A DNA stretch of 17,420 nucleotides from Thermomicrobiales bacterium (GCA_020847015.1 JADLCW010000270.1:1-17420), one strand, 5' to 3'; counted from the first letter of the stretch, positions 5,704-12,762 are shown. Program-made: numbers and translations. The notes: generated by a model not told the origin, from the letters alone.

Positions 5704-7356
5704 ATGAGTGTCTACACCGAATCCCCGTCCGGCCTCATGGTCCCGCTGTCCCGCAACGGCCATCTGAGCGAATCGCGCCACGCCGACGCGCTGACCATCG
5801 CGCTCTTGGAATCGCGGCTTGGGGATCTCGAACGGCAGTTGCAGGAAGAGGGCTGGACGCGGCTGGACGAGCAGGGCGCACGCGAGTTCACCCGTGCTAG
5901 CCTCGGCCGGATCATCGACCTCAGTCGCGTCATGTACTTGAAGAATCCACTCATCCGGCGCGCAGTGGACGTGGGGGCGCTCTACGTGTGGGGTCAAGAC
6001 CTCACCGTGCGAGCCAAGGATAAGCAGGTCGAGCAAGTCGTCAACCGCTTCGATGAGGACAACGCCGCAACCGTCACCGGTCAGCAGGCAAGCATCCTAC
6101 TCGACGTCGAGAAGCGGGTCACCGGGAACGTCTTCCTGGCGCTCTTCACCAACGCGATCACCGGCAACGTCAAGGTGCGCCCGGTGCCGGTCGAAGAGAT
6201 GAGCGCGATTATCAGCAACCCGGAAGATCGCGTCGAGGTCTGGTACTACCTGCGGCAATGGACGGAGCAACCGATCGCGGGTGGTCAGGTTGAGACGCGG
6301 AAGGCGCTCTACCCGGATGTGGACTACATCCCGGAGTCGAAGCCGAACACGCTGGCCGTCGCCGATCATGGCGATGTCGAAGTGCGCTGGGACTCACCGA
6401 TCCTGCATGACAAGACCGGCGCGTTCATCAACTGGCGCTGGGGCGTACCGGAGACCTACCCCGCGCTCGACTGGGCACGGGCCTACAAAGAGCAGTTGGA
6501 AGACGATGCGACGCGCTCACGAGCCCTCGCGCGGTTTGCGTGGAAGTTGAGCACCAAGGGCGGGCGGACGGGCGTGGCCGCAGCGAAGACACGCCTCGGC
6601 ACCACCTACGGCACGGTGGGCAGCGGTGCGGAGACGAATCCCGCGCCCGTGGCTGGTTCGACCTTCATCCAGGGCGAAGGCGTCGATCTCGATCCGATCC
6701 GGATCGCGGGGGCCACGCTCGACCCGGAGCACAGCCACCCGGCCCGCCTCATGGTCGCGTCGGCGATGGGCTGGCCGGATACGATCCTCTCCGGCGACGT
6801 TGACCAGGGGACACTGGCGACCGCGAAGTCGTTGGACCGGCCCACCGAACTCAGTGTCGCGGAAGAACGCGAGGCGTGGAAGGCGACGCGGAAGCGGCTC
6901 TATCAGTACGCCATCGATGCGGACCTCAATGCGTCGCGCGGCATCCTGCCGAAGTCGATCACCGCCGAACAGCGCCAGGTAGACCTAAGTTGGCCGGACA
7001 TCCTCGAGCCCGACGTGGTGTCGCGAGTGGATTCGGTTGCGGCAGCGGCTCCGCATCTCCCGGATGATCTCGTGACGCAGCAGATGATGACCGCGCTCGG
7101 GGTGGAGGACATCGACGGCTGGATGCAGAAGATGGCGGCGGAACGGGCCGAACGCGAGCGGAAGGCGGCGGAGATGGCGAAACAGACCCAGCAGCAGTCA
7201 CCGGCACCGAACGAGCCGCCGCAACCGCCGGTCAATCAGACCGAGGCGAAGCGGACAAGCGAGAGTGACATCGACGCGGCGCTGGCGTTCTTTGATTCGG
7301 TGGCCCCGGAGTTCTCGGGGCTGTTGGATGCGAGTACGGATGGCGAGGACGAATGA
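5704..7356 (+). CDS. Portal protein, 550 aa
   Basis: The portal forms the dodecameric ring at the head vertex through which DNA passes. ATG 5704 is chosen because GGGAGCGG lies just upstream; the frame is open to 5641, but that would overlap terL. Family-like segments are IIDLSRVMYLKNPLIRRAVDV (early helix common to portals), YVWGQDLTVRAKD, VTGNVFLALFTN, VKVRPVPVEEMSAIISNPED and VEVWYYLRQW. Later come ASAMGWPDTILSGDVDQGTLATAKSLDRPTE, a loop region typical of portals, and a charged C-terminal coiled coil with a proline-rich tail (about 475-515). Length and position after terL agree. A portal of the actinophage/SPP1 gp6-like group is the best fit. Confidence 0.9.
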   Translation: MSVYTESPSGLMVPLSRNGHLSESRHADALTIALLESRLGDLERQLQEEGWTRLDEQGAREFTRASLGRIIDLSRVMYLKNPLIRRAVDVGALYVWGQDLTVRAKDKQVEQVVNRFDEDNAATVTGQQASILLDVEKRVTGNVFLALFTNAITGNVKVRPVPVEEMSAIISNPEDRVEVWYYLRQWTEQPIAGGQVETRKALYPDVDYIPESKPNTLAVADHGDVEVRWDSPILHDKTGAFINWRWGVPETYPALDWARAYKEQLEDDATRSRALARFAWKLSTKGGRTGVAAAKTRLGTTYGTVGSGAETNPAPVAGSTFIQGEGVDLDPIRIAGATLDPEHSHPARLMVASAMGWPDTILSGDVDQGTLATAKSLDRPTELSVAEEREAWKATRKRLYQYAIDADLNASRGILPKSITAEQRQVDLSWPDILEPDVVSRVDSVAAAAPHLPDDLVTQQMMTALGVEDIDGWMQKMAAERAERERKAAEMAKQTQQQSPAPNEPPQPPVNQTEAKRTSESDIDAALAFFDSVAPEFSGLLDASTDGEDE

Positions 7357-7541
7357 CCCGCCGCGCCCTGCTTGTCGTGGCCCTGTCGCTCATCCTGCGG
7401 CCCGCTGACGCATCGGCGGACCTCGCGGGGACCCGACGCCAGCGCCACGCGAACCACCGCTGTCAACTCATGGGGCGGAGTTACGAGCGGCGCGGACTGA
7501 CGGCGAAGGAGCGGGCGCGGTTGGAGCGCGAAGGTGTTTAG
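7353..7541 (+). CDS. Small protein with signal-peptide-like N-terminus, 62 aa
   Basis: The start is ATG 7353, overlapping the portal stop (ATGA). The N-terminus MTRRALLVVALSLILRPADASA has a basic start, a hydrophobic core and an A-x-A-type end (ASA before DLAG), which resembles a Sec signal peptide. The remaining 40 or so residues are very basic (RRQRHANHRCQLMGRSYERRGLTAKERARLEREGV) with one Cys. An exported basic peptide in the middle of a head operon is unusual; an inner-membrane anchor or a virion internal peptide is possible. It could also be a shadow reading frame, but the ATGA overlap and the gap before the next gene argue for a coding sequence. Confidence 0.5.
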   Translation: MTRRALLVVALSLILRPADASADLAGTRRQRHANHRCQLMGRSYERRGLTAKERARLEREGV

Positions 7542-7547
7542 CGCCTG

Positions 7548-8189
7548 ATGGCATGGACCTACGATCCGACAACCCACCGCTACCGTGACGGCGAACGTGA
7601 GCTCACCGAGCGGCAGATGCTGGCGCTGCGCAACGCCATCGCGGACGGCATGACGGCGGAGTCGGCCTCACTGGCGCAACGGCTGATCGACGGCGCGCTC
7701 TCGTTGGTGGAGTGGGCTAAGGCGTTCGCCAAACTGATCCGGGCGGGCGTCGGCGCGGGCTTCCTCCTTGGCCGAGGTGGACGGGCGACGGCGGACGCGG
7801 CGGCGAAAGCGGCGCTGGCTGATCTCGTGAACACGCAACTCGCCTACGCCAAGGCGTTCGCCGCCGACGTCGGGCTACGGCTGGGCGATGGCACGGCGAC
7901 GGTTGAGGGGGTGGCGGCACGGTCCGCGCTCTATGCCGGGGCCAGCGTTCAGGCGTTCGATCAGGGGCGGTCGCTCGACTGGGGGGTGCGGTTGCCATTC
8001 TATCCGTCGGATGGGGATACCGCGTGCGGCGGGAATTGCCGGTGCGCCTGGGAGATCGCGGACTTCGAGGATCGGATCGAGGCGACGTGGCACACGGAGG
8101 GCGACTCGCGGGTGTGCGATGACTGCCGGTCACGCGGCAATCGGTACGGGCCGGGTTCACCGTTCGTGCAATCGAAGGTATCGGCATGA
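7548..8189 (+). CDS. Minor head / head morphogenesis protein, MuF-like, 213 aa
   Basis: MuF/gp7-type proteins sit inside the head near the portal. ATG 7548 is the first start of the frame, six bases after the previous stop; the ribosome site is weak. Residues 40-140 are alanine-rich helices (SLAQRLIDGALSLVEWAKAFAKLI ... ARSALYAGASVQAFDQGRSLD). The C-terminal part has a Cys cluster LPFYPSDGDTACGGNCRCAW (C160, C164, C166, W168), then W181 and CDDC (C190, C193), a likely zinc site. In classical MuF domains the CxxC pair comes first and the NCRC cluster last; here the order is reversed, a variant I recall in other high-GC phages. Placement after the portal supports the call. Confidence 0.7.
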   Translation: MAWTYDPTTHRYRDGERELTERQMLALRNAIADGMTAESASLAQRLIDGALSLVEWAKAFAKLIRAGVGAGFLLGRGGRATADAAAKAALADLVNTQLAYAKAFAADVGLRLGDGTATVEGVAARSALYAGASVQAFDQGRSLDWGVRLPFYPSDGDTACGGNCRCAWEIADFEDRIEATWHTEGDSRVCDDCRSRGNRYGPGSPFVQSKVSA

Positions 8190-8398
8190 GCGCCCTCCTG
8201 TTGCCGCCCGAGCTCTGGCAGGAGATCGTCACGTTCGTGCGCTCCGGCAAGACCGGCAAGGTGGAGCTCAGCGTCCGCCGCGGCAAGGTGACGGGCATCT
8301 CCATCGCTGCGTCGTACCAGACGGACGAATACGAGGCCGCTCCCCGGATCGTCGAACTGAACGACCCGCTGCGGCGTCAGGTACAATGCGAACGATAG
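8186..8398 (+). CDS. Hypothetical small protein, 70 aa
   Basis: It starts at ATG 8186, overlapping the minor head stop (ATGA). The protein begins MSALLLPPELWQEIVTFVRSGKTGKVELSVRRGKVTGISI and looks like a helix followed by a beta hairpin. Small proteins of this pattern, with a basic GKVxLxVRxGKVxxI hairpin, are common in phage head operons and in some cases are transcription or single-strand-nucleic-acid binding, but no family is firmly recognised. It is the last gene before the first repeat-hairpin element and a candidate promoter lies inside its final codons. Confidence 0.6.
   Translation: MSALLLPPELWQEIVTFVRSGKTGKVELSVRRGKVTGISIAASYQTDEYEAAPRIVELNDPLRRQVQCER
8358..8387 (+). promoter_or_regulatory. 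Weak candidate promoter inside the end of the 70-aa gene
   Basis: TACAAT (8382-8387) is a good -10 (five of six), but the best -35 (TGAACG at 8358-8363, 18-base spacer) matches only three of six. A start near 8394 would put hairpin element copy 1 at the very 5' end of the transcript. Low confidence. Confidence 0.3.
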
Positions 8399-8400
8399 AC

Positions 8401-8463
8401 GGGTACCGCTGACACAGCGCCCCAGGGCTTGACCGCTTGGTCGCTCTGGGGCGTTTTGCATTT
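8401..8463 (+). repeat. Hairpin repeat element, copy 1
   Basis: The copy opens with 26 bases identical to 11311-11336 (beginning GGGTACCGCTGACACAGC) and ends CTGGGGCGTTTTGCATTT, one mismatch from copy 2. Inside it, CGCTG-ACA-CAGCG (8407-8419) is a small perfect palindrome. A larger stem pairs 8418-8425 with 8446-8453. The loop differs from copy 2 but can form its own GACC/GGTC helix (8431-8434 / 8439-8442). It lies directly before the ribosome site (GGAGG) of the gene at 8475. Confidence 0.85.
8418..8457 (+). terminator. Possible intrinsic terminator or attenuator within copy 1
   Basis: An 8-bp GC-rich stem CGCCCCAG / CTGGGGCG with a 20-base, partly paired loop is followed by TTTT (8454-8457). 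The T run is short, so termination may be partial. Its place between the head genes and the adhesion gene set fits termination or attenuation. An RNA-processing hairpin is an alternative. Confidence 0.5.
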
Positions 8464-8474
8464 CGGAGGCTGAG

Positions 8475-8825
8475 ATGGCGACATTCCTTATCGGCGGGGA
8501 GACGATCAGCGACACGAAACCGCTGCCGATCAAAGAGTACGGTGGCACCGTCTCCGTCCCCCTCAACGACGGCAGCATCACCATGAGCAGCAGCGCGAGC
8601 ACCGAGATCATCGGGGCCGCCGCCGCCGGGATCAGCGAACGGGTCATCTGGATCGTCAACGAGACGGGCGTGAAGCTCCACCTCGGCTTCGGTGAGGCGG
8701 CGACCACGGCCATGTTCGGGCTCCCGGCGGGCGCGACGTACAAGACGACCTACCTCGGCGCGGTCAATGGGCGGCTCGCGAGCGGGTCGGACGCGGCGAT
8801 CAGCGCGATCGCGGAGGGGCGATGA
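8475..8825 (+). CDS. Putative virion structural protein, beta-rich, 116 aa
   Basis: ATG 8475 has GGAGG (8465-8469) upstream. The N-terminal half (MATFLIGGETISDTKPLPIKEYGGTVSVPLNDGSITM) is extended and low in charge. The C-terminal half (residues 53-116: SERVIWIVNETGVKLHLGFGE, then FGLPAGATYKTTYLGAVNG and RLASGSDAAISAIAE) matches a small beta-sandwich pattern often seen in phage virion proteins: N-x-[SG]-x-x-x-[LI]-x-[LI]-GFG ... LPAG ... GAVxG ... ASG. Such domains occur on head or tail fibres and decoration proteins. It opens the four-gene set between the two hairpin elements and overlaps the next gene (ATGA). The exact virion position is unknown. Confidence 0.6.
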   Translation: MATFLIGGETISDTKPLPIKEYGGTVSVPLNDGSITMSSSASTEIIGAAAAGISERVIWIVNETGVKLHLGFGEAATTAMFGLPAGATYKTTYLGAVNGRLASGSDAAISAIAEGR

Positions 8826-9355
8826 TGGACGGGCCGGAGTTGGTGCTGGCAAGGGGGATCCAGCAGTTTGACGACGTATTCGAGCCGATTTCGTGGCTCG
8901 GTATCCCAACGGGGACGACCGCGCTGACGGCGAATCAGGCGTATCTCGTGCGCTTCCGCGTCGCCAAACCGATTACGGTCGCCAACATCCGCGTGTTCGT
9001 GGGATCAGCCACCTCCGGCAACCTCGACGCCGGACTCTACACCCTGAATGGCACAACCTGGACGCGCATTGCCTCGGCGGGCTCGACGGCGGCTGGCACG
9101 GCGTCCACGATGCAGACCCTGGCGCTGACGGCGGCGGTGACACTCGTCCCCGGCGTGGACTATTGGGTTGCGTTCGCCGCCGACAATGCGACCGTCACGA
9201 TTCTCGTCACCGCGATTTCGCTATCCGGCGCGGGGACGATGTACAGCATTGACAACATGTCGCTCACCAAGACGGCGAGTTTCCCGCTCCCGGCAACACT
9301 GACCTCGCTCGCCGGGGTGGCGACGATGGTGATGACCCGCTTGGTCGCCGGCTAA
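8822..9355 (+). CDS. Putative virion adhesion-type beta protein, 177 aa
   Basis: The start is ATG 8822 (ATGA overlap; ATG 8825 is also possible). After a short N-terminus the protein is a single Thr/Ala/Gly-rich beta domain: ANQAYLVRFRVAKPITVANIRVFVGSA, then GNLDAGLYTLNGTTWTRIASAGSTAA, LALTAAVTLVPGVDYWVAFAADNATVTI. The order VxxIRVxVGxASGNxDxGLYxxxGxxWxRxASxGSTxA...LxPGxxYWxAxAxDN is shared with lectin-like jelly-roll domains of phage appendage proteins. No catalytic residues are seen. It is likely a receptor- or surface-binding virion protein that works with the SGNH hydrolase encoded next (TAATG overlap). Confidence 0.6.
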   Translation: MMDGPELVLARGIQQFDDVFEPISWLGIPTGTTALTANQAYLVRFRVAKPITVANIRVFVGSATSGNLDAGLYTLNGTTWTRIASAGSTAAGTASTMQTLALTAAVTLVPGVDYWVAFAADNATVTILVTAISLSGAGTMYSIDNMSLTKTASFPLPATLTSLAGVATMVMTRLVAG

Positions 9356-10596
9356 TGCCGCCCATCGCCCGTCGTCCGCCGCAAATCCTCCCGGACCTGG
9401 GCCGGGGGCCACTGATGGGCTACATCGGCGACAGTATTGAGCAGGCCAGTAGCATCAGCCCCTATCAGCATGGCGGTGACGGGTACCCGACGATGATCGG
9501 ACTGCTCACCGGGCAGCGCATCCGGACCTACATCAATGCGGGGATTGGTGGGCAGACGACAACGCAGATCAAGGCGCGATTGCAGACCGACTTGATCGAT
9601 CTGCATACAGTCAAGCCGGCGCGGTGCCTGGTTGGCGGCGGCACCAATGACCTCCCGGCGCTGCAAGCGGCCATGCAGACGAGTGAAGCGGCGGGTATCG
9701 CGCAAGCCGAGATCACCTGGTCGAATCTCGCATGGATGTACGATCGCTGCCGCGCGGCAGGGATTGAGCCGATTGGTCGCACGCTTCCACCGCGTACCAG
9801 TTTCGCGAGCCAAATCGCCTACCTCAACGCAGGTATCCGGCGGCTGTGCGAGCGGCGGGGGATGCATTGCCTCGACATCCATGGCGCGCTGGTCATCAAC
9901 GATGGGACGGGTGGATACATCAGCGGGTACTCGGCGGACGGCGTGCATCCTGGTCCAGCCGGCGTGCAGGCAATTGCGGCTCGTGCAATCGCCGACCTCA
10001 TGCCATCGTTCCCGGCGGGCGGACCGCTGCTTGCTCGCAGCAACAATTCCGCCGAGAACCTCGTCAATAACGGGCTATTTACCGTTGACGCCAACCTGGA
10101 TGGCGTAGCCGACAATTGGTCAACGAGTGGGACGGACGGAACCGCCACGTACACCATTGAGTCCGGCGATACCAACATCGTTGGCAATTGGCAGGTGCTC
10201 GAAACGACGGTCCAAGGATCAGGCTCGCGCACATTCTCTCAGTTGATCGGGTCGCCCGGAGCACGGTACGCGGTCGGTGACGTCCTTGAGTTGTGCGGAC
10301 TCATTTCCACCGATATCGAGAGCGGCGGGTCGAAACCAACGATCAAGGTGACGTTTGCCAACGGCACCCCGTATTCGAGTGCGATTGCGGTTTACATTCT
10401 GAGTTCGGATGTCACACGCGCGGTGTTTTGGGTGCGCGTTCCGGTTCCGAGCGGGACGACCTCATGCTCGCTGCAATTGATCAACTCCGAGGCGAGCCCG
10501 CGCGGAACTGGGACGGTGAAGATCGCGCAAGTGACGCTGATCAACCTGACGCGGATGGGGCTGGGCACGAACAGCGATCTGAGGTTGACCGCATGA
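9355..10596 (+). CDS. SGNH/GDSL-family esterase with C-terminal beta module, 413 aa
   Basis: SGNH hydrolases remove acyl groups (acetyl, lipid) from sugars or lipids; on phage virions they are thought to trim host capsule or wall polysaccharide. ATG 9355 overlaps the previous stop (TAATG). Family blocks are all present: GDSIEQA (25-31, Ser27), NAGIGG (61-66, block II Gly), GGGTND (94-99, Asn98) and DGVHPGPAG (195-203, D195-x-x-H198), so the catalytic Ser-Asp-His set looks intact. No signal peptide is seen, which suits a virion-mounted enzyme. From about residue 235 (ENLVNNGLFTVDANLDGVADNW) a beta-rich, CBM-like domain follows to about 395. Such a gene normally sits in the tail-fibre region, so its place among head genes is odd. 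Confidence 0.85.
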   Translation: MPPIARRPPQILPDLGRGPLMGYIGDSIEQASSISPYQHGGDGYPTMIGLLTGQRIRTYINAGIGGQTTTQIKARLQTDLIDLHTVKPARCLVGGGTNDLPALQAAMQTSEAAGIAQAEITWSNLAWMYDRCRAAGIEPIGRTLPPRTSFASQIAYLNAGIRRLCERRGMHCLDIHGALVINDGTGGYISGYSADGVHPGPAGVQAIAARAIADLMPSFPAGGPLLARSNNSAENLVNNGLFTVDANLDGVADNWSTSGTDGTATYTIESGDTNIVGNWQVLETTVQGSGSRTFSQLIGSPGARYAVGDVLELCGLISTDIESGGSKPTIKVTFANGTPYSSAIAVYILSSDVTRAVFWVRVPVPSGTTSCSLQLINSEASPRGTGTVKIAQVTLINLTRMGLGTNSDLRLTA

Positions 10597-11255
10597 TCAC
10601 CGCCATCGTCTCTACCGCCGTCTACCTCAAGCCGGAACTGTTGCTCGACGCGAACGGCGATGCCGTCACAACCAAGGTCAACGGCGAATGGGCGAAGACG
10701 GCCCGCCTGCTGGGCACCGCCACCACGGCCACGCCGGCAATCACCCACGTCGCGGGCGGCGTCTACGACATCTCGGTCACGTTCTCGGCCATTGGATATT
10801 GGAGCGTCGAGTACAGCGTCACGGTGGACGGTGAGACGGTCTTCTTTGACCCCGTGCTGGTCCGCGTCATCACCGCCGCCCAGGCCGACCCAGCGGCGGC
10901 GCTCTCCGGTGTGTCGGTCGTCACGGTATCACCGATCGACACCAGTAACGATCGCATCACGCTTGTGCGCGGTGATGCGTATCTCAATGCCGATGGCCGC
11001 GCCGTCGCGTTCACGGTCACGAGTCCGAGCCTGGTCGGCGCGACCGCGACGTTGGTCTTCCGCACCTATGCCGGCGTGGAAGCCCTTAGCAAGGCGATGA
11101 CGATCTCCGGCACGACGGTCCGCGTGGATCTGACGTCCGTTGAGACTGCCGCGCTGACCACCGGAACGCCCATCTATAAGTACGAGGTCGTTGCCACGCT
11201 CTCCGGCGGATCGACGGCCACCCTCGCGCAGGGCGTTGTCTGGGTGCAAGACTAA
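10593..11255 (+). CDS. Putative virion protein with Ig-like/BppU-like domains, 220 aa
   Basis: The start is ATG 10593, overlapping the esterase stop (ATGA); the frame is open to 10293 inside the esterase gene, which is ignored. The N-terminal half (MITAIVSTAVYLKPELLLDANGDAV ... GYWSVEYSVTVDGETVFFDPVLVRV) looks like an Ig-type beta domain. The C-terminal half begins DRITLVRGDAYLNADGRAVAFTV, has LVGATATLVFRT, then VRVDLTSVETAALTTGTPIYKYEVVATL and GSTATLAQGVVWVQD. It resembles the N-terminal domain of baseplate upper (BppU-like) proteins with its GDxxL...LxGAxxxLxxR...LTxxxTxxLxxGxYxYEV pattern. It probably joins the esterase or adhesin to the particle. Confidence in the exact family is moderate. 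Confidence 0.6.
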   Translation: MITAIVSTAVYLKPELLLDANGDAVTTKVNGEWAKTARLLGTATTATPAITHVAGGVYDISVTFSAIGYWSVEYSVTVDGETVFFDPVLVRVITAAQADPAAALSGVSVVTVSPIDTSNDRITLVRGDAYLNADGRAVAFTVTSPSLVGATATLVFRTYAGVEALSKAMTISGTTVRVDLTSVETAALTTGTPIYKYEVVATLSGGSTATLAQGVVWVQD

Positions 11256-11266
11256 CAGCGGTTGGC

Positions 11267-11298
11267 TTGACATCGCCGCCGTGTTCCGTCAGTATTGA
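11267..11298 (+). promoter_or_regulatory. Candidate promoter before hairpin copy 2
   Basis: TTGACA (11267-11272) is a perfect -35. The nearest -10-like words are TATTGA (11293-11298, 20-base spacer) or AGTATT (18-base spacer), both weak. The distance from the -10 candidate to the repeat element (12 bases) resembles that in front of copy 1 (13 bases). Confidence 0.35.
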
Positions 11299-11310
11299 CC
11301 GTAAGTAAAT

Positions 11311-11376
11311 GGGTACCGCTGACACAGCGCCCCAGGTTGCGCCGGATTCCCCGGCCGCCTGGGGCGTTTGGCATTT
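11311..11376 (+). repeat. Hairpin repeat element, copy 2
   Basis: A direct repeat of 8401-8463. The first 26 bases are identical and the last 18 have one mismatch. The main stem is 9 bp (11328-11336 with 11358-11366). Its loop sequence is different from copy 1 but forms its own GCCGG/CCGGC helix (11341-11345 / 11351-11355). The same CGCTG-ACA-CAGCG palindrome is at 11317-11329. Confidence 0.85.
11328..11369 (+). terminator. Possible intrinsic terminator or attenuator within copy 2
   Basis: Stem CGCCCCAGG / CCTGGGGCG followed by only TTT and then GG. The T run is weak for a simple terminator. It lies in the 133-base gap between the esterase gene set and the protease gene. Confidence 0.4.
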
Positions 11377-11388
11377 AAGGATATGCGG

Positions 11389-12735
11389 ATGCGGCTTCTC
11401 ACTCACCTCTACGGATCGCTGGCTGAGGCCGACTACGCGCAGCTTGCCGAGTCCGCCACGGAAAGCCATGTGTCGGATTCGTTCCTCGAAGCCCTCCAGA
11501 TGAGTCACGGCGATCTGGCCACGCTGCTCCGCTCCGCTCTCCAAGCCGAGCATCGCGGCGACCGCACCTACGTGTGGACGCGCGACGTCTACGACGATTC
11601 GGTCGTCTACGAGGTGAGCACCGAGGATCAGACGGCGCTCTACCAGCGGTCCTACACCGTGGCCGATGGCGCGGTGACGCTGGGTGACGCCTTCCCCGTG
11701 ATCGCGGTCACGCAGTACGTCCGGGCCGAACAATCGTCCGTGACGGTCCCCGCCATGCCGATTACGCAGGTGAGCGCCCCGGCCCAGGAGTCCGCCGAAC
11801 TGACCGGCGAACTCGTGCCGCTGGTCGAGAAGGCGGTCAAGGCGGACGGCCAGATCAAGATCAAGGTGATTCAGGCCGGGCAAGGGTCGAGCGGTTACTA
11901 CCCCGACGACGTACTCAAACGGGACGGCCCCAAGGCGTTTGTTTCCGGCCTCCATATGCACCTGGATCATCCCAGCGTCAGCGAAGAGAGCGACCGCCCG
12001 GAGCGCAGCGTCACGACGCTGGCCGGCACGCTCACCAGTGACGCGCGCTGGGAAGAGCACGGACCCGCCGGGCCCGGCCTGTATGCCGATGCCAAGGTGC
12101 GGTCGGACCTTGCGCCGTTGATCGAAGAGCTCGCGCCGCACATCGGCGTCAGCATCCGCGCGCTCGGCAAAGCGGGAACCCGCGACATCGACGGCAAGAA
12201 GGTCCGCACGATCGAGGCGATTGACCAGGCGCGTTCGGTGGATTTCGTCACGGTCGCGGGCGCGGGCGGCAAGGTGCTGGATTTAGTCGAGTCGGCCCGT
12301 TCGCGCCGGGCACAGCCAACGGAAGGGAACAACGACGTGAAGGAACTCGAAGAGGCCCAGGGGCGCATCAAGACGCTGGAAGAGACGATTGCCGAGCAGG
12401 GCAAGGTCATCGCCCGCTTGCACGAGGCCAATGTGCTCCGTGAGGCGCACGGCATCGTGATCGAGGCGCTGGCGGCCACGTCGCTGCCCAAGCTCACCCG
12501 TGAGCGGCTGGCTGGGTCGCTCACGGCGAACGCCACGATCAAAGACGGCGCGCTCGACCGTGAGGCGCTGACGGCGGCGATTGAAGCGGCGGTCAAGGAC
12601 GCGGCGGCGGAGCTCGCCGAGGCGACCGGCAGCAATCCGGTGCGCGGCATGGGCGGCGGCCCGATCACCCCGCCGGAGACACCGACGATCAAAGAGAGCC
12701 AGGAGCGGATCAACGCCGCGTTGGCGGGGCTGTAA
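11389..12735 (+). CDS. Capsid maturation protease fused to scaffold, 448 aa
   Basis: ATG 11389 is chosen over TTG 11368 and ATG 11383 because AAGGA (11377-11381) is then seven bases upstream. Residues 1-115 form an unknown N-terminal domain with an LYQRSYTVADGAVTLGDAF segment. The protease core runs about 155-300: IKIKVIQAGQGSSGYYPDDVLKRDG, SGLHMHLDHPS (186-196, candidate catalytic His), then LAPHIGVSIRALG (248-260, candidate Ser255) and VDFVTVAGAGGKVL. The H...G[VI]S[IL]R pattern matches herpesvirus-type/S78-like phage proteases. From 316, an acidic coiled coil (ELEEAQGRIKTLEETIAEQGKVIARLHEAN) to the Ala-rich C-terminus looks like a scaffold. Such fusions are self-cleaving assembly cores. 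It lies directly before decoration and capsid genes. Confidence 0.82.
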   Translation: MRLLTHLYGSLAEADYAQLAESATESHVSDSFLEALQMSHGDLATLLRSALQAEHRGDRTYVWTRDVYDDSVVYEVSTEDQTALYQRSYTVADGAVTLGDAFPVIAVTQYVRAEQSSVTVPAMPITQVSAPAQESAELTGELVPLVEKAVKADGQIKIKVIQAGQGSSGYYPDDVLKRDGPKAFVSGLHMHLDHPSVSEESDRPERSVTTLAGTLTSDARWEEHGPAGPGLYADAKVRSDLAPLIEELAPHIGVSIRALGKAGTRDIDGKKVRTIEAIDQARSVDFVTVAGAGGKVLDLVESARSRRAQPTEGNNDVKELEEAQGRIKTLEETIAEQGKVIARLHEANVLREAHGIVIEALAATSLPKLTRERLAGSLTANATIKDGALDREALTAAIEAAVKDAAAELAEATGSNPVRGMGGGPITPPETPTIKESQERINAALAGL

Positions 12736-12736
12736 C

Positions 12737-12749
12737 CCGGCGCTGCCGG
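12737..12749 (+). promoter_or_regulatory. Small hairpin before the decoration-protein ribosome site
   Basis: CCGGC-GCT-GCCGG is a perfect 5-bp stem with three loop bases, starting two bases after the protease stop and ending three bases before AAGGAGCGG (12753-12761 region). It could stabilise or space the mRNA; it has no T run. Confidence 0.35.
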
Positions 12750-12762
12750 ATAAGGAGCGGAC

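Noticed and set aside
7353..7541. Holin or lysis gene
   Set aside because: It has one hydrophobic segment only, no endolysin neighbour and a position in the head operon, so a lysis role is not supported.
8401..8463. CRISPR repeat or phage attachment site
   Set aside because: There are only two copies nearly 3 kb apart with genes between, and no integrase or spacer array is present.
9632..10108. A 158-codon + strand open frame inside the esterase gene
   Set aside because: It is Arg/Ser-rich, out of frame with the SGNH motifs, and has no ribosome site.
8401..11376. Insertion sequence or composite transposon bracketed by the two repeats
   Set aside because: There is no transposase in between, the repeats are direct and lack terminal inverted ends, and no target-site duplication was seen. 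Recombination or regulation explains them better.
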